Part shown: one piece after another, positions 16,958-25,421 of the stretch
Layout: the number at the start of each line of letters is the position of its first letter
How positions within the stretch are numbered: the first letter of the stretch is position 1
Assembly (NCBI GenBank): GCA_002332905.1
Contig: DDAM01000027.1
Span: 1 to 48,005, forward strand
From: Firmicutes bacterium UBA2058
Lineage (GTDB): Bacteria; Bacillota; Clostridia; Tissierellales; Sedimentibacteraceae
Reading direction: 5' to 3'
Length of the DNA: 48,005 nt
Program-made: the position numbers and the translations under genes
Notes under the pieces: generated by a model
What the model was told of the DNA's origin: nothing
The model's database searches: none
Seen by the model: only the letters and a program-made list of their open reading frames with translations

Positions 16958-17502
16958 TATTTAAATTCTCTTTTTAACATTGCATATTTATAGGTGTTAA
17001 TTATAATAGGGTCGCCTTCTTTATCACACTTATAATAGTTGCCTTCTATAAGATGACCTTCTCTTCTAAAACCAAGGCGTTCTAACAACTTCCAAGAATT
17101 ATCATTTTTTTCGTCACAGTCTGCGCAAACACGTCTGCCTCCTAAATCATTAAAAATATGATTAACTACTGCACGTGCAGCCTCAGTTGCATATCCTTTT
17201 TTGCCATACTTAGGGTTAAAATCATAGTCAATGTAATAGTTTTTTAAAAGTACATCATCTTCGTCTTCTCCAAAAAAATATCCTGCACTACCTATTACTT
17301 TGCCTGTTTCTTTTAGTACTGCAACGAGTCTACTGTCGTTATCATTATTCTTTTCTATAAATTTTTTACATTGTTCTCTTGTTAATGGATAAAAATCTTC
17401 ATATCTAGAAACTTCTTCCATGCTAAGGTATTCATATATATCCTCTAAATCATCTTCCTTATAATTTCTTAATATTAAACGTTCTGTTTCTATTTTAATC
17501 AT
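16957..17502 (-). CDS. GNAT acetyltransferase, RimJ/RimL-like
   Basis: 181 aa with the textbook pattern: ETERLILRNYKEDDLEDIYE, then NPKYGKKGYA (loop about 99-105) and CDEKNDNSWKLLERLGFRRE. The late FYYKC-type strand found in some relatives is NYYKCDKEGDPIIINTYKYA. It lies 22 bases from the next BltD-like gene. This is the member most like generic B. subtilis YoaA/YdaF-type enzymes; the acceptor is unknown. Confidence 0.86.
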   Translation of the reverse strand: MIKIETERLILRNYKEDDLEDIYEYLSMEEVSRYEDFYPLTREQCKKFIEKNNDNDSRLVAVLKETGKVIGSAGYFFGEDEDDVLLKNYYIDYDFNPKYGKKGYATEAARAVVNHIFNDLGGRRVCADCDEKNDNSWKLLERLGFRREGHLIEGNYYKCDKEGDPIIINTYKYAMLKREFK

Positions 17503-17524
17503 AGTTAATACAGCTCCTTTATTC

Positions 17525-17968
17525 TTACGAACATAAATCTAATTTCATCACTATTTCTCCATCATCGATTTCGCCTGTTTCTTTAAATCCAATGCTTTCG
17601 TATAAATGCTTTCCAGCATCATTTCCCGGTACATAATCAAGATATACATAATCAAACTTATTTGATTCTCTAATCATGTTAAGTGCACATTCCATTGCTT
17701 TTCTTCCATATCCTTTGTTTTGATGTTCTTCAGCTATCATAAAACGCCATATACTAGCCTCACGCTCTTTCTCATCCCAATCAAGCATCATAAATCCAAT
17801 TACTTCTTCATCATTGTATATAGCAAAAGGTCTCGCCACTTCGTAAAAAACCCATGCTTGTGCTAATGAAACAACATTAGGTGCAACAAATTTATCCTGT
17901 ACCTCATTCATTTTTATTGCCAATACTTTTCTATAATTATTTTCATCTACTTTTTTTAGTGTTATCAT
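17525..17968 (-). CDS. GNAT acetyltransferase, BltD/SpeG-like, tandem copy 1
   Basis: 147 aa. Typical polyamine-acetyltransferase features: ITLKKVDENNYRKVLAIKM, FAIYNDEEVIGFMMLDWDE, the loop HQNKGYG at 82-88, and YVPGNDAGKHLYESIGFKE. By eye it is about 86% identical to the adjacent gene at 18034-18474, so the pair is a recent tandem duplication. Changes cluster in residues 10-42, the region that shapes the acceptor pocket. Spacing is 65 bases and each copy has its own AGGA/GGGAG ribosome site. Confidence 0.87.
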   Translation of the reverse strand: MITLKKVDENNYRKVLAIKMNEVQDKFVAPNVVSLAQAWVFYEVARPFAIYNDEEVIGFMMLDWDEKEREASIWRFMIAEEHQNKGYGRKAMECALNMIRESNKFDYVYLDYVPGNDAGKHLYESIGFKETGEIDDGEIVMKLDLCS

Positions 17969-18033
17969 TTTTATATTTCCTATTGTTTTTCTTTATATAT
18001 TATTTTCTACTAAATAAACAAGACTTTTGCCTT

Positions 18034-18474
18034 TTAAGCTAAATCAAGTTTCATCACAATTTCTCCTTCCTCGATTTCTCCTGTTTCTTTAAATCCAAGA
18101 CTTTCGTATAAGTGCTTTCCGGCATCATTTCCCGGTACATAATCAAGATATACATAATCAAACTTATTTGATTCTTTGATTGTGTTGAGTGCACATTCCA
18201 TAGCTCTCCTTCCATAGCCTTTGTTTTGATGTTCTTCAGCTATCATAAAACGCCATATGCCTGCCTCGCGCTCTTTTTCGTCCCAGTCAATCATCATAAA
18301 GCCGATTACTTCTTCATCATTATAAATAGCAAAAGGTCTTGCTACCTCTGGATAAATCCATGCTTGTGCTATTGAATAAACATTAGTTGCTACAAATTTA
18401 CTTTGCTCCTCATTTAATTTTATTCCTACAACTTTTCTAAAATTATCTTCATCTACTTTTTTCAGTGTTATCAT
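18034..18474 (-). CDS. GNAT acetyltransferase, BltD/SpeG-like, tandem copy 2
   Basis: 146 aa, paralogue of the 17525 gene. The CoA-binding half (from about residue 45 on) is nearly unchanged, while residues 10-42 differ at about 13 positions (for example NVYSIAQAWIYPEV against NVVSLAQAWVFYEV). That pattern hints at changed acceptor choice rather than simple dosage, though this is inference. GGGAG precedes the ATG, and the ABC-F gene ends 25 bases upstream. Confidence 0.87.
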   Translation of the reverse strand: MITLKKVDEDNFRKVVGIKLNEEQSKFVATNVYSIAQAWIYPEVARPFAIYNDEEVIGFMMIDWDEKEREAGIWRFMIAEEHQNKGYGRRAMECALNTIKESNKFDYVYLDYVPGNDAGKHLYESLGFKETGEIEEGEIVMKLDLA

Positions 18475-18499
18475 TTTTATATCTCCCTACATATTTATT

Positions 18500-20065
18500 T
18501 TATAATTTTATTATTTTATTTGCTACATTGCGCCCAAATACTTCATCGTGTTCTACAAACACAAGTGTTGGCTTGTATTCTAATATTGCTTTTTCTAACT
18601 GCTCTTTAAAGTAAGTGTCCATATAATTTAGAGGCTCATCCATAAGCAATAAATCATTTTCACTTGCCAAAGCTCTTGCAATATCAATTTTTCTTTTTTC
18701 ACCGCTGCTGTAGGTTTCAATTGGCTTATTTGGTGCTAATGCTTTGATATCTAGAATCTTGCATATATCAAAGAATCTATATTTAAACTCGTTATAATCA
18801 ATTAATTGGTTTATAAGACCATTTTGCCAAAGAGGCTCTTGATAACTTTGAGCAATTTTTATGTTCTCCTGATAGAATACATGCTTGGAGCTTATTTCGC
18901 CTGAAATGAGCTTTAGCAAAGTACTTTTTCCCGTACCATTATTTCCCCTAAGCCAAATTTGATCTCCCTGTCTAATTTGCAATGTAAAATTGTCAAATAA
19001 TAACTTTGATGAATATCCAAAGGATAGATTAATTATTGTTACTAGTGCATCATCTTCCACAGCATTTTGATTTATGTCTAAATCTGATACTGTCTCATAA
19101 TTTTTAAGCAAGTTTTTCTTTTCTTCAAGGTTTTTTTGAATATTACGCTCTGAAGCCTTGGCTTGCCTCATGAATTTTGCAGCTCTTGAATCATTACTTC
19201 TTCCGAATGTTCTGAACTCTGCTTTCTCCTTGTTCGCAACATTTCCCCAGCTTCTTTTCATAACTGAATTTTTTTCTAATTCTTTTATTTCTCTTTCTAG
19301 TCTTGCTTTAGTCTTATACTCGTACAACTCAATCATGTTCTTATTATCAAGCCATGTAGAATAATTACCTTTCTCTAATGATATGTCTGATTTATTAATT
19401 GAAATTATATGGTCAACAACATCATCCAAAAGCTCACAGTCATGAGAAACCAATATGAAACCTTTTTTTTGACTAAGATAGTTAAATACAGCCTGTTTTC
19501 CTTCTTCATCAAGATGATTAGTAGGTTCATCAAGTAATACGAAGGCATTTTTTCTTAAAAACAAGGCGATTATAAGCATTTTAGTCTTTTCTCCCCCTGA
19601 TAGAGTATCAAAATTCTGCTCTAATAAACTCTCTGAAAGATTCATTAGATAGAATTCCTTTTTTATACTTGCTTCAACACTAAAGCCTTCAAGCTCTACA
19701 TACTCATCTAAAATCCTTTGATACTCATCAAATCTTTTTTCATTATTGGAAGATATAATCTCGTCCATTATATCTTCTTTAGTCTTAAGCAATCCAATAT
19801 TCTCTTTTATAACATCAAGTGTATTAGTATATTTAGTTTCTATAGAATAAGGAAAATATTCAGTGTTTACATTTTTTGAGATATGACCTATGTCCGGCTC
19901 TAGTTCCCCATTAATAAGCTTCAACAGGGTAGTTTTCCCTCTACCGTTTCGACCGATTAATCCCAATTTCCAATCTGTATCGATTGATAAATTTATATCT
20001 GAAAATATTGGTTGATAGTACTCCTTATAACTATATGTTAAATTATTTATATTTATCTTTGCCAT
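18500..20065 (-). CDS. ABC-F ATPase, ARE (antibiotic resistance) type
   Basis: 521 aa from the ATG at 20065 (AAGGAGG upstream). There are two ABC domains and no membrane segments. Walker A motifs are GRNGRGKTTLL and GNNGTGKSTLL; signatures are LSGGEKTKM and YSSGEKRKI; Walker B motifs are LLDEPTNHLD and LMDEPLNYMD. The linker of about 85 residues between them (KTKARLEREIKELEKNSV to KNLLKNYE) is long and basic-helical, as in Vga/Lsa/VmlR/CplR proteins that enter the ribosomal E site and dislodge lincosamides, pleuromutilins, streptogramins A or macrolides. The 5' leader carries a leader peptide and two hairpins. Confidence 0.9.
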   Translation of the reverse strand: MAKININNLTYSYKEYYQPIFSDINLSIDTDWKLGLIGRNGRGKTTLLKLINGELEPDIGHISKNVNTEYFPYSIETKYTNTLDVIKENIGLLKTKEDIMDEIISSNNEKRFDEYQRILDEYVELEGFSVEASIKKEFYLMNLSESLLEQNFDTLSGGEKTKMLIIALFLRKNAFVLLDEPTNHLDEEGKQAVFNYLSQKKGFILVSHDCELLDDVVDHIISINKSDISLEKGNYSTWLDNKNMIELYEYKTKARLEREIKELEKNSVMKRSWGNVANKEKAEFRTFGRSNDSRAAKFMRQAKASERNIQKNLEEKKNLLKNYETVSDLDINQNAVEDDALVTIINLSFGYSSKLLFDNFTLQIRQGDQIWLRGNNGTGKSTLLKLISGEISSKHVFYQENIKIAQSYQEPLWQNGLINQLIDYNEFKYRFFDICKILDIKALAPNKPIETYSSGEKRKIDIARALASENDLLLMDEPLNYMDTYFKEQLEKAILEYKPTLVFVEHDEVFGRNVANKIIKL

Positions 20066-20082
20066 AGATAGCCTCCTTGAAT

Positions 20083-20110
20083 AGAGTGAAGAGTTTTCTT
20101 TCTTCACTCT
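20083..20110 (-). promoter_or_regulatory. Hairpin 2 in ABC-F leader
   Basis: AGAGTGAAGA and TCTTCACTCT form a perfect 10-bp stem with an 8-base loop. On the minus strand it ends two bases before the AAGGAGG site region of the ABC-F gene. No T-run follows. The same stem (AGGGTGAAGA/TCTTCACCCT) occurs at 37283, so it belongs to a small repeat family; in this place it may also take part in attenuation. Confidence 0.6.
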
Positions 20111-20114
20111 TTAT

Positions 20115-20150
20115 ACCTAGCTATCTCGGTAAACGAATATTTAGCTAGGT
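20115..20150 (-). promoter_or_regulatory. Hairpin 1 of ABC-F leader, directly after the leader peptide
   Basis: ACCTAGCTA and TAGCTAGGT form a 9-bp stem that begins three bases after the leader-peptide stop. Its 3' arm overlaps AGATAGC (minus strand, 20126-20120), which is fully complementary to GCTATCT (20072-20066), the spacer between the ABC-F ribosome site and its ATG. The arm can therefore pair either with its partner or with the start region, the arrangement expected for a translational attenuator. Confidence 0.6.
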
Positions 20151-20152
20151 TA

Positions 20153-20188
20153 TTATAATTTAAATCCTGCTAATTTTCTTAGTCTCAT
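20153..20188 (-). CDS. Leader peptide MRLRKLAGFKL upstream of ABC-F gene
   Basis: An 11-codon frame with a partial ribosome site (AAAGGCGG, 8 bases from the ATG) and a TAA just before hairpin 1. The start MRLR is the known minimal macrolide-arrest sequence of the ErmDL leader (Arg-x-Arg, '+x+' motif), so a drug-bound ribosome would be expected to stall at about codon 3-4. Stalling there would leave the hairpin arm at 20142-20150 uncovered, whereas normal termination would cover it. Short leader peptides in front of ARE ABC-F genes are an established theme; this exact peptide is not one I know. Confidence 0.7.
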   Translation of the reverse strand: MRLRKLAGFKL

Positions 20189-20344
20189 TTCTCTTACCGC
20201 CTTTCTGATATATTTTTTTATATATTATTTCTCATAAGTTTCATAATCAAATTTATCCGAATTATTACAATTTTGTGTATTTATATTGGTCAATGTATGG
20301 TATATGAACCATCATCCAGTAGTAAGTGTACACTCATAACAATC

Positions 20345-21817
20345 TTATAGAATCAATTTCAACTGCATTCCTTCTTCATAAACTAGATCTTCTTTAAATC
20401 CAACACTTTTATACAGTTTTTGAGCAGAAATATTAAAGCGATTAACACCAATAGTTAGCTCTTTAGCTCCTTGTTGTTTAAAATATTCTACTCCCCATTT
20501 AAGCATAATCTTTCCAAATCCACGTCCTTGATAGCGCTTATCAACTAGTAAAATTGAGAAATAAAATTCTTGAGTTTTCTTATTTGATTGCAGCACCATA
20601 AGTCCTACTGGTCTATCGCCTTCCATTCCAACAAAAAGCTTGTGATCTTTTTGATATGCAAATGCATATGCGATTGTCTGTTTTGCGTCACATACAAATT
20701 CATATTGTTCCTTTGATATTTCTAAATTTAGAGCATCATACCAATTTTTCTTGTTGTATGGAACTATACGAGTATTTTTAGGATATGTAAAAAAAGTATC
20801 TATTTCATTTCGCAATTCTTTACGAAAATGCATCCAAGAACCATTTACATTTTCAAGTATTGATTCTGAATTAGTCAATTGCATATAGCAAAGGTCTGCC
20901 TCCTTATTAAAATATAAAGCAGCATAATATCCGAGAAAATTAAATTCATCACTACATATAGTACCGTTTACTGAGCTAAAACCAAGTCCTATGTTTTCTT
21001 CATTAAAGGTAATTGCTTTTTTCCAAGTTTCATTTGATAAAAGCTTACCTTCATATATAGCTATTAACAGTTTTTCTATATCAGCAAAAGTTGTAGTAAA
21101 TAAGTCAGTAGCTGTTTCATCTACTGTAGTTTGCAATAGTACATTATCACGGAAAGTACAGTAATTATTTGTATTTACACTACTTCCTCTTTTTGTTTGA
21201 AGCATATTTAGTGGCTCAAATATGTATTTTATTTCAAAATCTAAAAGCTCCATCCCTGATACTCTTTCTATTATCTCCTTACAAAATATCTCATTAGTTT
21301 TTGAATAATCATCCTTTTCCGCTCCAGGTTCGTATTCCAATTCTTCCTTGCCTATAATTTGTAGTACTTCCTTAAAGGTATAGCCATATGTAGACATCTT
21401 TTTTTCTTTTATCATACGAGTTTTTTCATCAAGTAAATTATGTGCCTCATCATCTTTTAATTTGGGCATGATACTTCCATAGAAATAATCACGTATTCCT
21501 GATTCTCCCTGTAGGAGATGCTTTATTTTAATTTTATGTGCATGAATGTATTCTGGTATGTAATTATTAACGGTATCAGTTAACTTTATTTTTTTCATAT
21601 CTGTTAACAACAACAACGATAATGATAATAAAAAATGTATAGCTCCGCTGAATAAATAAGTTGAATCTTCAGTCATCGGTTCTTTTGCTTCACGATTTGC
21701 ATATCCAGAAAAGTCCTTATAAATACACTTTCCCTTATGATATACGGAAACACCTCCCGATGTGTCCCACTTTTTAGTTAAGCTCTTAATATCTAATTTA
21801 TTTTTATCTATTTTCAT
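20345..21817 (-). CDS. Fusion: serine-beta-lactamase-like domain (motifs lost) + GNAT domain
   Basis: 490 aa. Residues 1-330 follow the class C beta-lactamase/esterase layout (GVSVYHKGKCIYKDFSGYAN, HLLQGESGIRDY, EYEPGAEKDDYSKTNEIF). But the SxxK nucleophile motif reads S57-G-A-I60, the YxN motif reads Y171-S-K, and no HxG/KTG is seen near FNFLGYYAALYFN. Catalysis is therefore unlikely. Residues 345-490 are a complete GNAT domain (RYQGRGFG at 428-435, NRFNISAQKLYKSVGF). The dead hydrolase half may bind a beta-lactam-like or peptide ligand for acetylation; that is inference. GGAG precedes the ATG, 7 bases after the previous stop. Confidence 0.82.
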   Translation of the reverse strand: MKIDKNKLDIKSLTKKWDTSGGVSVYHKGKCIYKDFSGYANREAKEPMTEDSTYLFSGAIHFLLSLSLLLLTDMKKIKLTDTVNNYIPEYIHAHKIKIKHLLQGESGIRDYFYGSIMPKLKDDEAHNLLDEKTRMIKEKKMSTYGYTFKEVLQIIGKEELEYEPGAEKDDYSKTNEIFCKEIIERVSGMELLDFEIKYIFEPLNMLQTKRGSSVNTNNYCTFRDNVLLQTTVDETATDLFTTTFADIEKLLIAIYEGKLLSNETWKKAITFNEENIGLGFSSVNGTICSDEFNFLGYYAALYFNKEADLCYMQLTNSESILENVNGSWMHFRKELRNEIDTFFTYPKNTRIVPYNKKNWYDALNLEISKEQYEFVCDAKQTIAYAFAYQKDHKLFVGMEGDRPVGLMVLQSNKKTQEFYFSILLVDKRYQGRGFGKIMLKWGVEYFKQQGAKELTIGVNRFNISAQKLYKSVGFKEDLVYEEGMQLKLIL

Positions 21818-21824
21818 ATTCTAA

Positions 21825-22760
21825 TCACTCCAATTCTCCGTATACTAAGAGATTGTCTTTACCTAATCCACATACATATTGATTTTTATCAAATTTATAT
21901 GAAAACTCTAAGAAATCTCTTTTTTGTTTTTCATTTAACATTATCTTTTTTAATATTTCGTTAGGAACAGTTCTAGCAAATGCACCAGGTCCTGCTAAAC
22001 TTATATTTTTAACACCAAATTTTTTGAGTATATTTTCTAATTCATCTGGCATAAATCCATAAGTTATGCACCACGGAGCATTTCCTTTTTTGTATTCCTC
22101 AATTTCGTATTCGCCATTGTTTATAATACCTCTTTCCAGCATTTCATCACATAAATCTTTATTAAAATTAAAGTTATCGACTAATTTGTCATGAGAATTT
22201 ATTAACCATTTAACCCAAGTATCATCACAATTATCATCTAATATAAATTGATTCTTTTGAATTGGGTTCGAAAAATATGGCAAAGACCCTAATCTACTTG
22301 TTACACTTATTATAATTTTCTTTTTTCCTATCCTTATCAATTCTTTAATAACACTTTCATGATTTGGATAGGTGTACGATATAGGTGAGTCAAAGGACAT
22401 AACTAAATCAAATTGTTTATCCTTATATGAAGATAAATCTTCTAATGCACCCTTTACAAAGGTTATATTGTCTAAAACATTTTCTTTTGCTACAAGTTCT
22501 TTTGCCTTATCGAGCATAGAGTCAGATATATCAAAGTGAGTTACCTTAATACCCTTTTTAGCTAATAATATTGAGAACCTACCACTGCCTGCTCCAGCAT
22601 CAAATACAGTGTTGATTCCTTCTATATTTTCCAATATTGTTCTTTCGATATGATTTTTTTGTACAATATCATCAATGAAGGTCTGTTCTCTTTTACTTTC
22701 CAACTCTCCCTTATCCGATATATTCCATAATCGTTCAGAAATTTTCTGACTATAATTCAT
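21825..22760 (-). CDS. Class I SAM-dependent methyltransferase
   Basis: 311 aa. Motif I VFDAGAGSGRFSILLAKKG (about 52-70), VTHFDISDSMLDKA with the ribose-binding Asp, and FDLVMSFDSPISYTYP as motif IV, followed by KKIIISVTSRLGSLPYF. The 100-residue C-terminal part (GYEIEEYKKGNAPWCITYGF-like region, LENILKKFGVKNISLAGPGA) is a family-specific lid. It lies 7 bases from the fusion gene and 16 bases from the kinase-like gene, so these are probably one transcript. Confidence 0.85.
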   Translation of the reverse strand: MNYSQKISERLWNISDKGELESKREQTFIDDIVQKNHIERTILENIEGINTVFDAGAGSGRFSILLAKKGIKVTHFDISDSMLDKAKELVAKENVLDNITFVKGALEDLSSYKDKQFDLVMSFDSPISYTYPNHESVIKELIRIGKKKIIISVTSRLGSLPYFSNPIQKNQFILDDNCDDTWVKWLINSHDKLVDNFNFNKDLCDEMLERGIINNGEYEIEEYKKGNAPWCITYGFMPDELENILKKFGVKNISLAGPGAFARTVPNEILKKIMLNEKQKRDFLEFSYKFDKNQYVCGLGKDNLLVYGELE

Positions 22761-22776
22761 AATACCCCACCTAGCA

Positions 22777-23625
22777 TTATAATTTGTTTATACTTTTCAT
22801 TAACGTTCCGTTATTAATTGACTCTAGCTCCTCGTAGCCCCACTCAGGAAATGTCTCTCTTTGGCATGCAAAGCAAAGTCCCACTAAACTCCCTGCTACT
22901 TCGTGCATAAGTATTTCTTTTTCATCGTACTTTCCGTAGCTCTCAAGGAATGCTTTTTTAGCTTCTTCTCCTAGCTGCAATGTGACATTTTTTATGTCCG
23001 AAGCTACATAGCCCTTTCCAAGTAAATTATAATCAAACATAAAAGCTCCATACTCTTTTGATACAGCCATATTTGTGTAGTAAAAGTCGTTGTATGTAAG
23101 TGTTTTTTCGGTTTTATCTATTAATTCTTTTAAATAGTCTAATTTTTCCTCAATAACTTTCCATACAAACTTGTCCGCCGTATTTGTCTTTTGTTTTATC
23201 ATCTGAATATTTTCGATAGTGATACAATCTGTTTCCATATACATTCCATCACCGTTTAGTTTGATATATTCTTTGCCCTTATCATGTAAATTTCTATACC
23301 ATTTTCCTAGACTAGCGCATATATTAGGATTATCCATATCTTCCTTAACCGCTAGTCGCATATCATCACTAAAGCTTATATCCTCCATAAGAATTGCTTC
23401 ATCCGTATATGCAATTAATGGAATAGTCAGTACATCTAAGTCCTGAAGAATCAAATAATTTTTGACTTCTCTTCTGAATTCTATATTCTCAAAATATTTT
23501 AAAACGAATCTTTTATTAAAGCTTTGTATATTATATAAATGAACTCCGCCCTTTGAACGCAAATTAATAATTTGGTCATAGTTTATATTCATTTTTTCTA
23601 GTTGATTTTTTATTGTATCTATCAT
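22777..23625 (-). CDS. Aminoglycoside-phosphotransferase-like kinase
   Basis: 282 aa with the APH/choline-kinase fold. Seen are KRFVLKYF with the ATP-binding Lys43, the hinge AILMEDI (77-83), the catalytic loop TYNDFYYTN (177-185) with Asp180 and Asn185, and the metal Asp in FMFDY (198). The usual His of the HxDxxxxN motif is replaced by Tyr178. The family phosphorylates hydroxyls of aminoglycosides, macrolides, homoserine or choline; a resistance role fits the neighbours but the acceptor is unknown. Confidence 0.82.
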   Translation of the reverse strand: MIDTIKNQLEKMNINYDQIINLRSKGGVHLYNIQSFNKRFVLKYFENIEFRREVKNYLILQDLDVLTIPLIAYTDEAILMEDISFSDDMRLAVKEDMDNPNICASLGKWYRNLHDKGKEYIKLNGDGMYMETDCITIENIQMIKQKTNTADKFVWKVIEEKLDYLKELIDKTEKTLTYNDFYYTNMAVSKEYGAFMFDYNLLGKGYVASDIKNVTLQLGEEAKKAFLESYGKYDEKEILMHEVAGSLVGLCFACQRETFPEWGYEELESINNGTLMKSINKL

Positions 23626-23652
23626 ATTATTTATACACTTCCATCCATTAAG

Positions 23653-24525
23653 TTATATCATAATCCCGCATGCATAGCCCAAGTTACTAAAATTGCTTAA
23701 AGCATTTTTTTGTAATGCTGTCTTTTGTGGAAAGTCTGATTTTTTTCTGTAGTTTTTACCATATATTCTTTCTATGGCTTCCTCTTTATCATTAATCTCA
23801 CTGATAATTTCAAATCTTTTTGCAAAGTTTAAAATGTTGCTATTTTGGCTTAATAGCTTTTTATTACCAGAATATAATAACCAAGAATAACATATAAAAG
23901 CCTTGTAATGATGTTTTGGAAAGTACTTACTGAAAAAATTCTCAGCCTTTTTAAATGAATCGTCACATGCAGTCGGTGATATATCAGCATCTTTTTGTAT
24001 ATGCACGTTTATAACAGGAGTGCCTGATGAAAGTTTTTCTTTTTGTGCGCTGTCAAATTTCATATATCCGCCTTCGACTACATCTTCATCGAGATAAATC
24101 ATGTGAAATATTTGAAATTGAAGTGCTCCAAGCTTAAATATAATCATCTTAAACAGATGCCTAAACCAAATTACATCATTTTTTGATAATCCTATACATG
24201 CTTTATTATCAAAATAAATCTCTTGTCGAAGCTTAATATCACTGATTGTATCGTAAAAAATATCTTCTGGAATTCCTAAATTATCGTATTTGTTTTTTAG
24301 TTCAACTAGCTTGTAAACTACAACAACAAGACGTGTAAATGGCTTTCTTTTACATATCAAAAATTTAGGTATATCACCCTCATAAGACTCATTAGAAGCA
24401 TTAATTACAAACTCTTCATTTATTTTTACATAACATAAAATTTTAGTTTTTACATCCATACTAAAATTCATTTTATTTAGAATACTTTCTAATTCAGTAT
24501 ATTTTGATATCAATACATCCTCCAT
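23653..24525 (-). CDS. Acyltransferase of the NAT_N/GNAT_C type
   Basis: 290 aa from the ATG at 24525, which shares its A with the stop of the preceding methyltransferase (TGATG), so translation is coupled. IPEDIFYDTISDIKLRQE and WFRHLFKMIIFKLGALQFQ match the N-terminal domain, and INVHIQKDADISPTACDDSF, FFSKYFPKHHYKAFICYSWL the C-terminal GNAT-like domain, of a family of uncharacterised two-domain acyltransferases (recalled by pattern, not searched). There is no classical QxxGxG loop. Function unknown. Confidence 0.72.
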   Translation of the reverse strand: MEDVLISKYTELESILNKMNFSMDVKTKILCYVKINEEFVINASNESYEGDIPKFLICKRKPFTRLVVVVYKLVELKNKYDNLGIPEDIFYDTISDIKLRQEIYFDNKACIGLSKNDVIWFRHLFKMIIFKLGALQFQIFHMIYLDEDVVEGGYMKFDSAQKEKLSSGTPVINVHIQKDADISPTACDDSFKKAENFFSKYFPKHHYKAFICYSWLLYSGNKKLLSQNSNILNFAKRFEIISEINDKEEAIERIYGKNYRKKSDFPQKTALQKNALSNFSNLGYACGIMI

Positions 24526-25397
24526 CAATTACCTCTGCCCTTTTCATTGCCATGCTTAAAATTGCCTGTTACTTTTGCCATTATTAGCTGCTTTTCAAGG
24601 AAATCTACATTTTCAATTTTTCTTATAAATTCTTCGCTTTTCTTTCCACTAAGTGTAGTTACTTGTTTACCATGCCACGATATAAACACTTTTTTATCCT
24701 TTGTAATCTTATATGTAAAAATTTCATCATCTAAAATATTTCTTTTGTCTATGTTACTAGTTTTATACTCATCTTTGCAGTTTGATAGTATTAAAACTCC
24801 AGCACAATGTGATATTTGTGTAAATTCAGCATTAATAAATGATTTTTTTAGTTCATTAAATACAAAATAAAATTCATCATCATCCCAATTTTCTTCTCCA
24901 CAATCTGCCTTGCACTTGTCAAGCATTTCTCTTGTTGCAAATGCTACATCACCTATTAAAATCATTCCATATTTATTTAGAAGATTTAAAAGCTTAGTTA
25001 AAAATTTAACCTTTTCAATGTCATTTAAATGATGTAAAGCATATGTACTTATAACAAAATCAAATTTTTGACTTTCTACCTCTTCTGGAAGACCTTTTGT
25101 AAAATCATATTGAAGTAGCTTAGAGTTAGGCATCTTTTCTTTTGATATTTCTATCATTTTTTCAGAAAAATCTACACCCCAAATTTTATAGCCATCGTCA
25201 TATAGTTTCTTTGCTAACACTCCTGTTCCAAAGCCAATGTCTAATATAGTTGCTTTTTTCTTGGAATGAATAACATTATATATTTCACTTAAAACATCTT
25301 TATAGCCTGCAAATGGATACTCATTATCTTCTTCACATAAATTAACACTTTTATCATAGCCATCCGCCCATAAATCAAAGCCTTTATTATCTAGCAT
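24525..25397 (-). CDS. SAM methyltransferase with C-terminal extra domain
   Basis: 290 aa from the ATG at 25397 (GGAGG five bases upstream). Motif I is TILDIGFGTGVLAKKL, then KIWGVDFSEKMIEISKEKM, FDFVISTYALHHLND and NKYGMILIGDVAFA: a Methyltransf_11/25 domain over about 1-205. From about residue 215 a separate module follows (KKVFISWHGKQVTTLSGKKS, then QLIMAKVTGNFKHGNE) that resembles small stand-alone Bacillus proteins, so the gene looks like a fusion. It overlaps the acyltransferase gene by one base. Confidence 0.83.
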   Translation of the reverse strand: MLDNKGFDLWADGYDKSVNLCEEDNEYPFAGYKDVLSEIYNVIHSKKKATILDIGFGTGVLAKKLYDDGYKIWGVDFSEKMIEISKEKMPNSKLLQYDFTKGLPEEVESQKFDFVISTYALHHLNDIEKVKFLTKLLNLLNKYGMILIGDVAFATREMLDKCKADCGEENWDDDEFYFVFNELKKSFINAEFTQISHCAGVLILSNCKDEYKTSNIDKRNILDDEIFTYKITKDKKVFISWHGKQVTTLSGKKSEEFIRKIENVDFLEKQLIMAKVTGNFKHGNEKGRGN

Positions 25398-25421
25398 CCA
25401 TACCTCCATGTATATTTAAAG

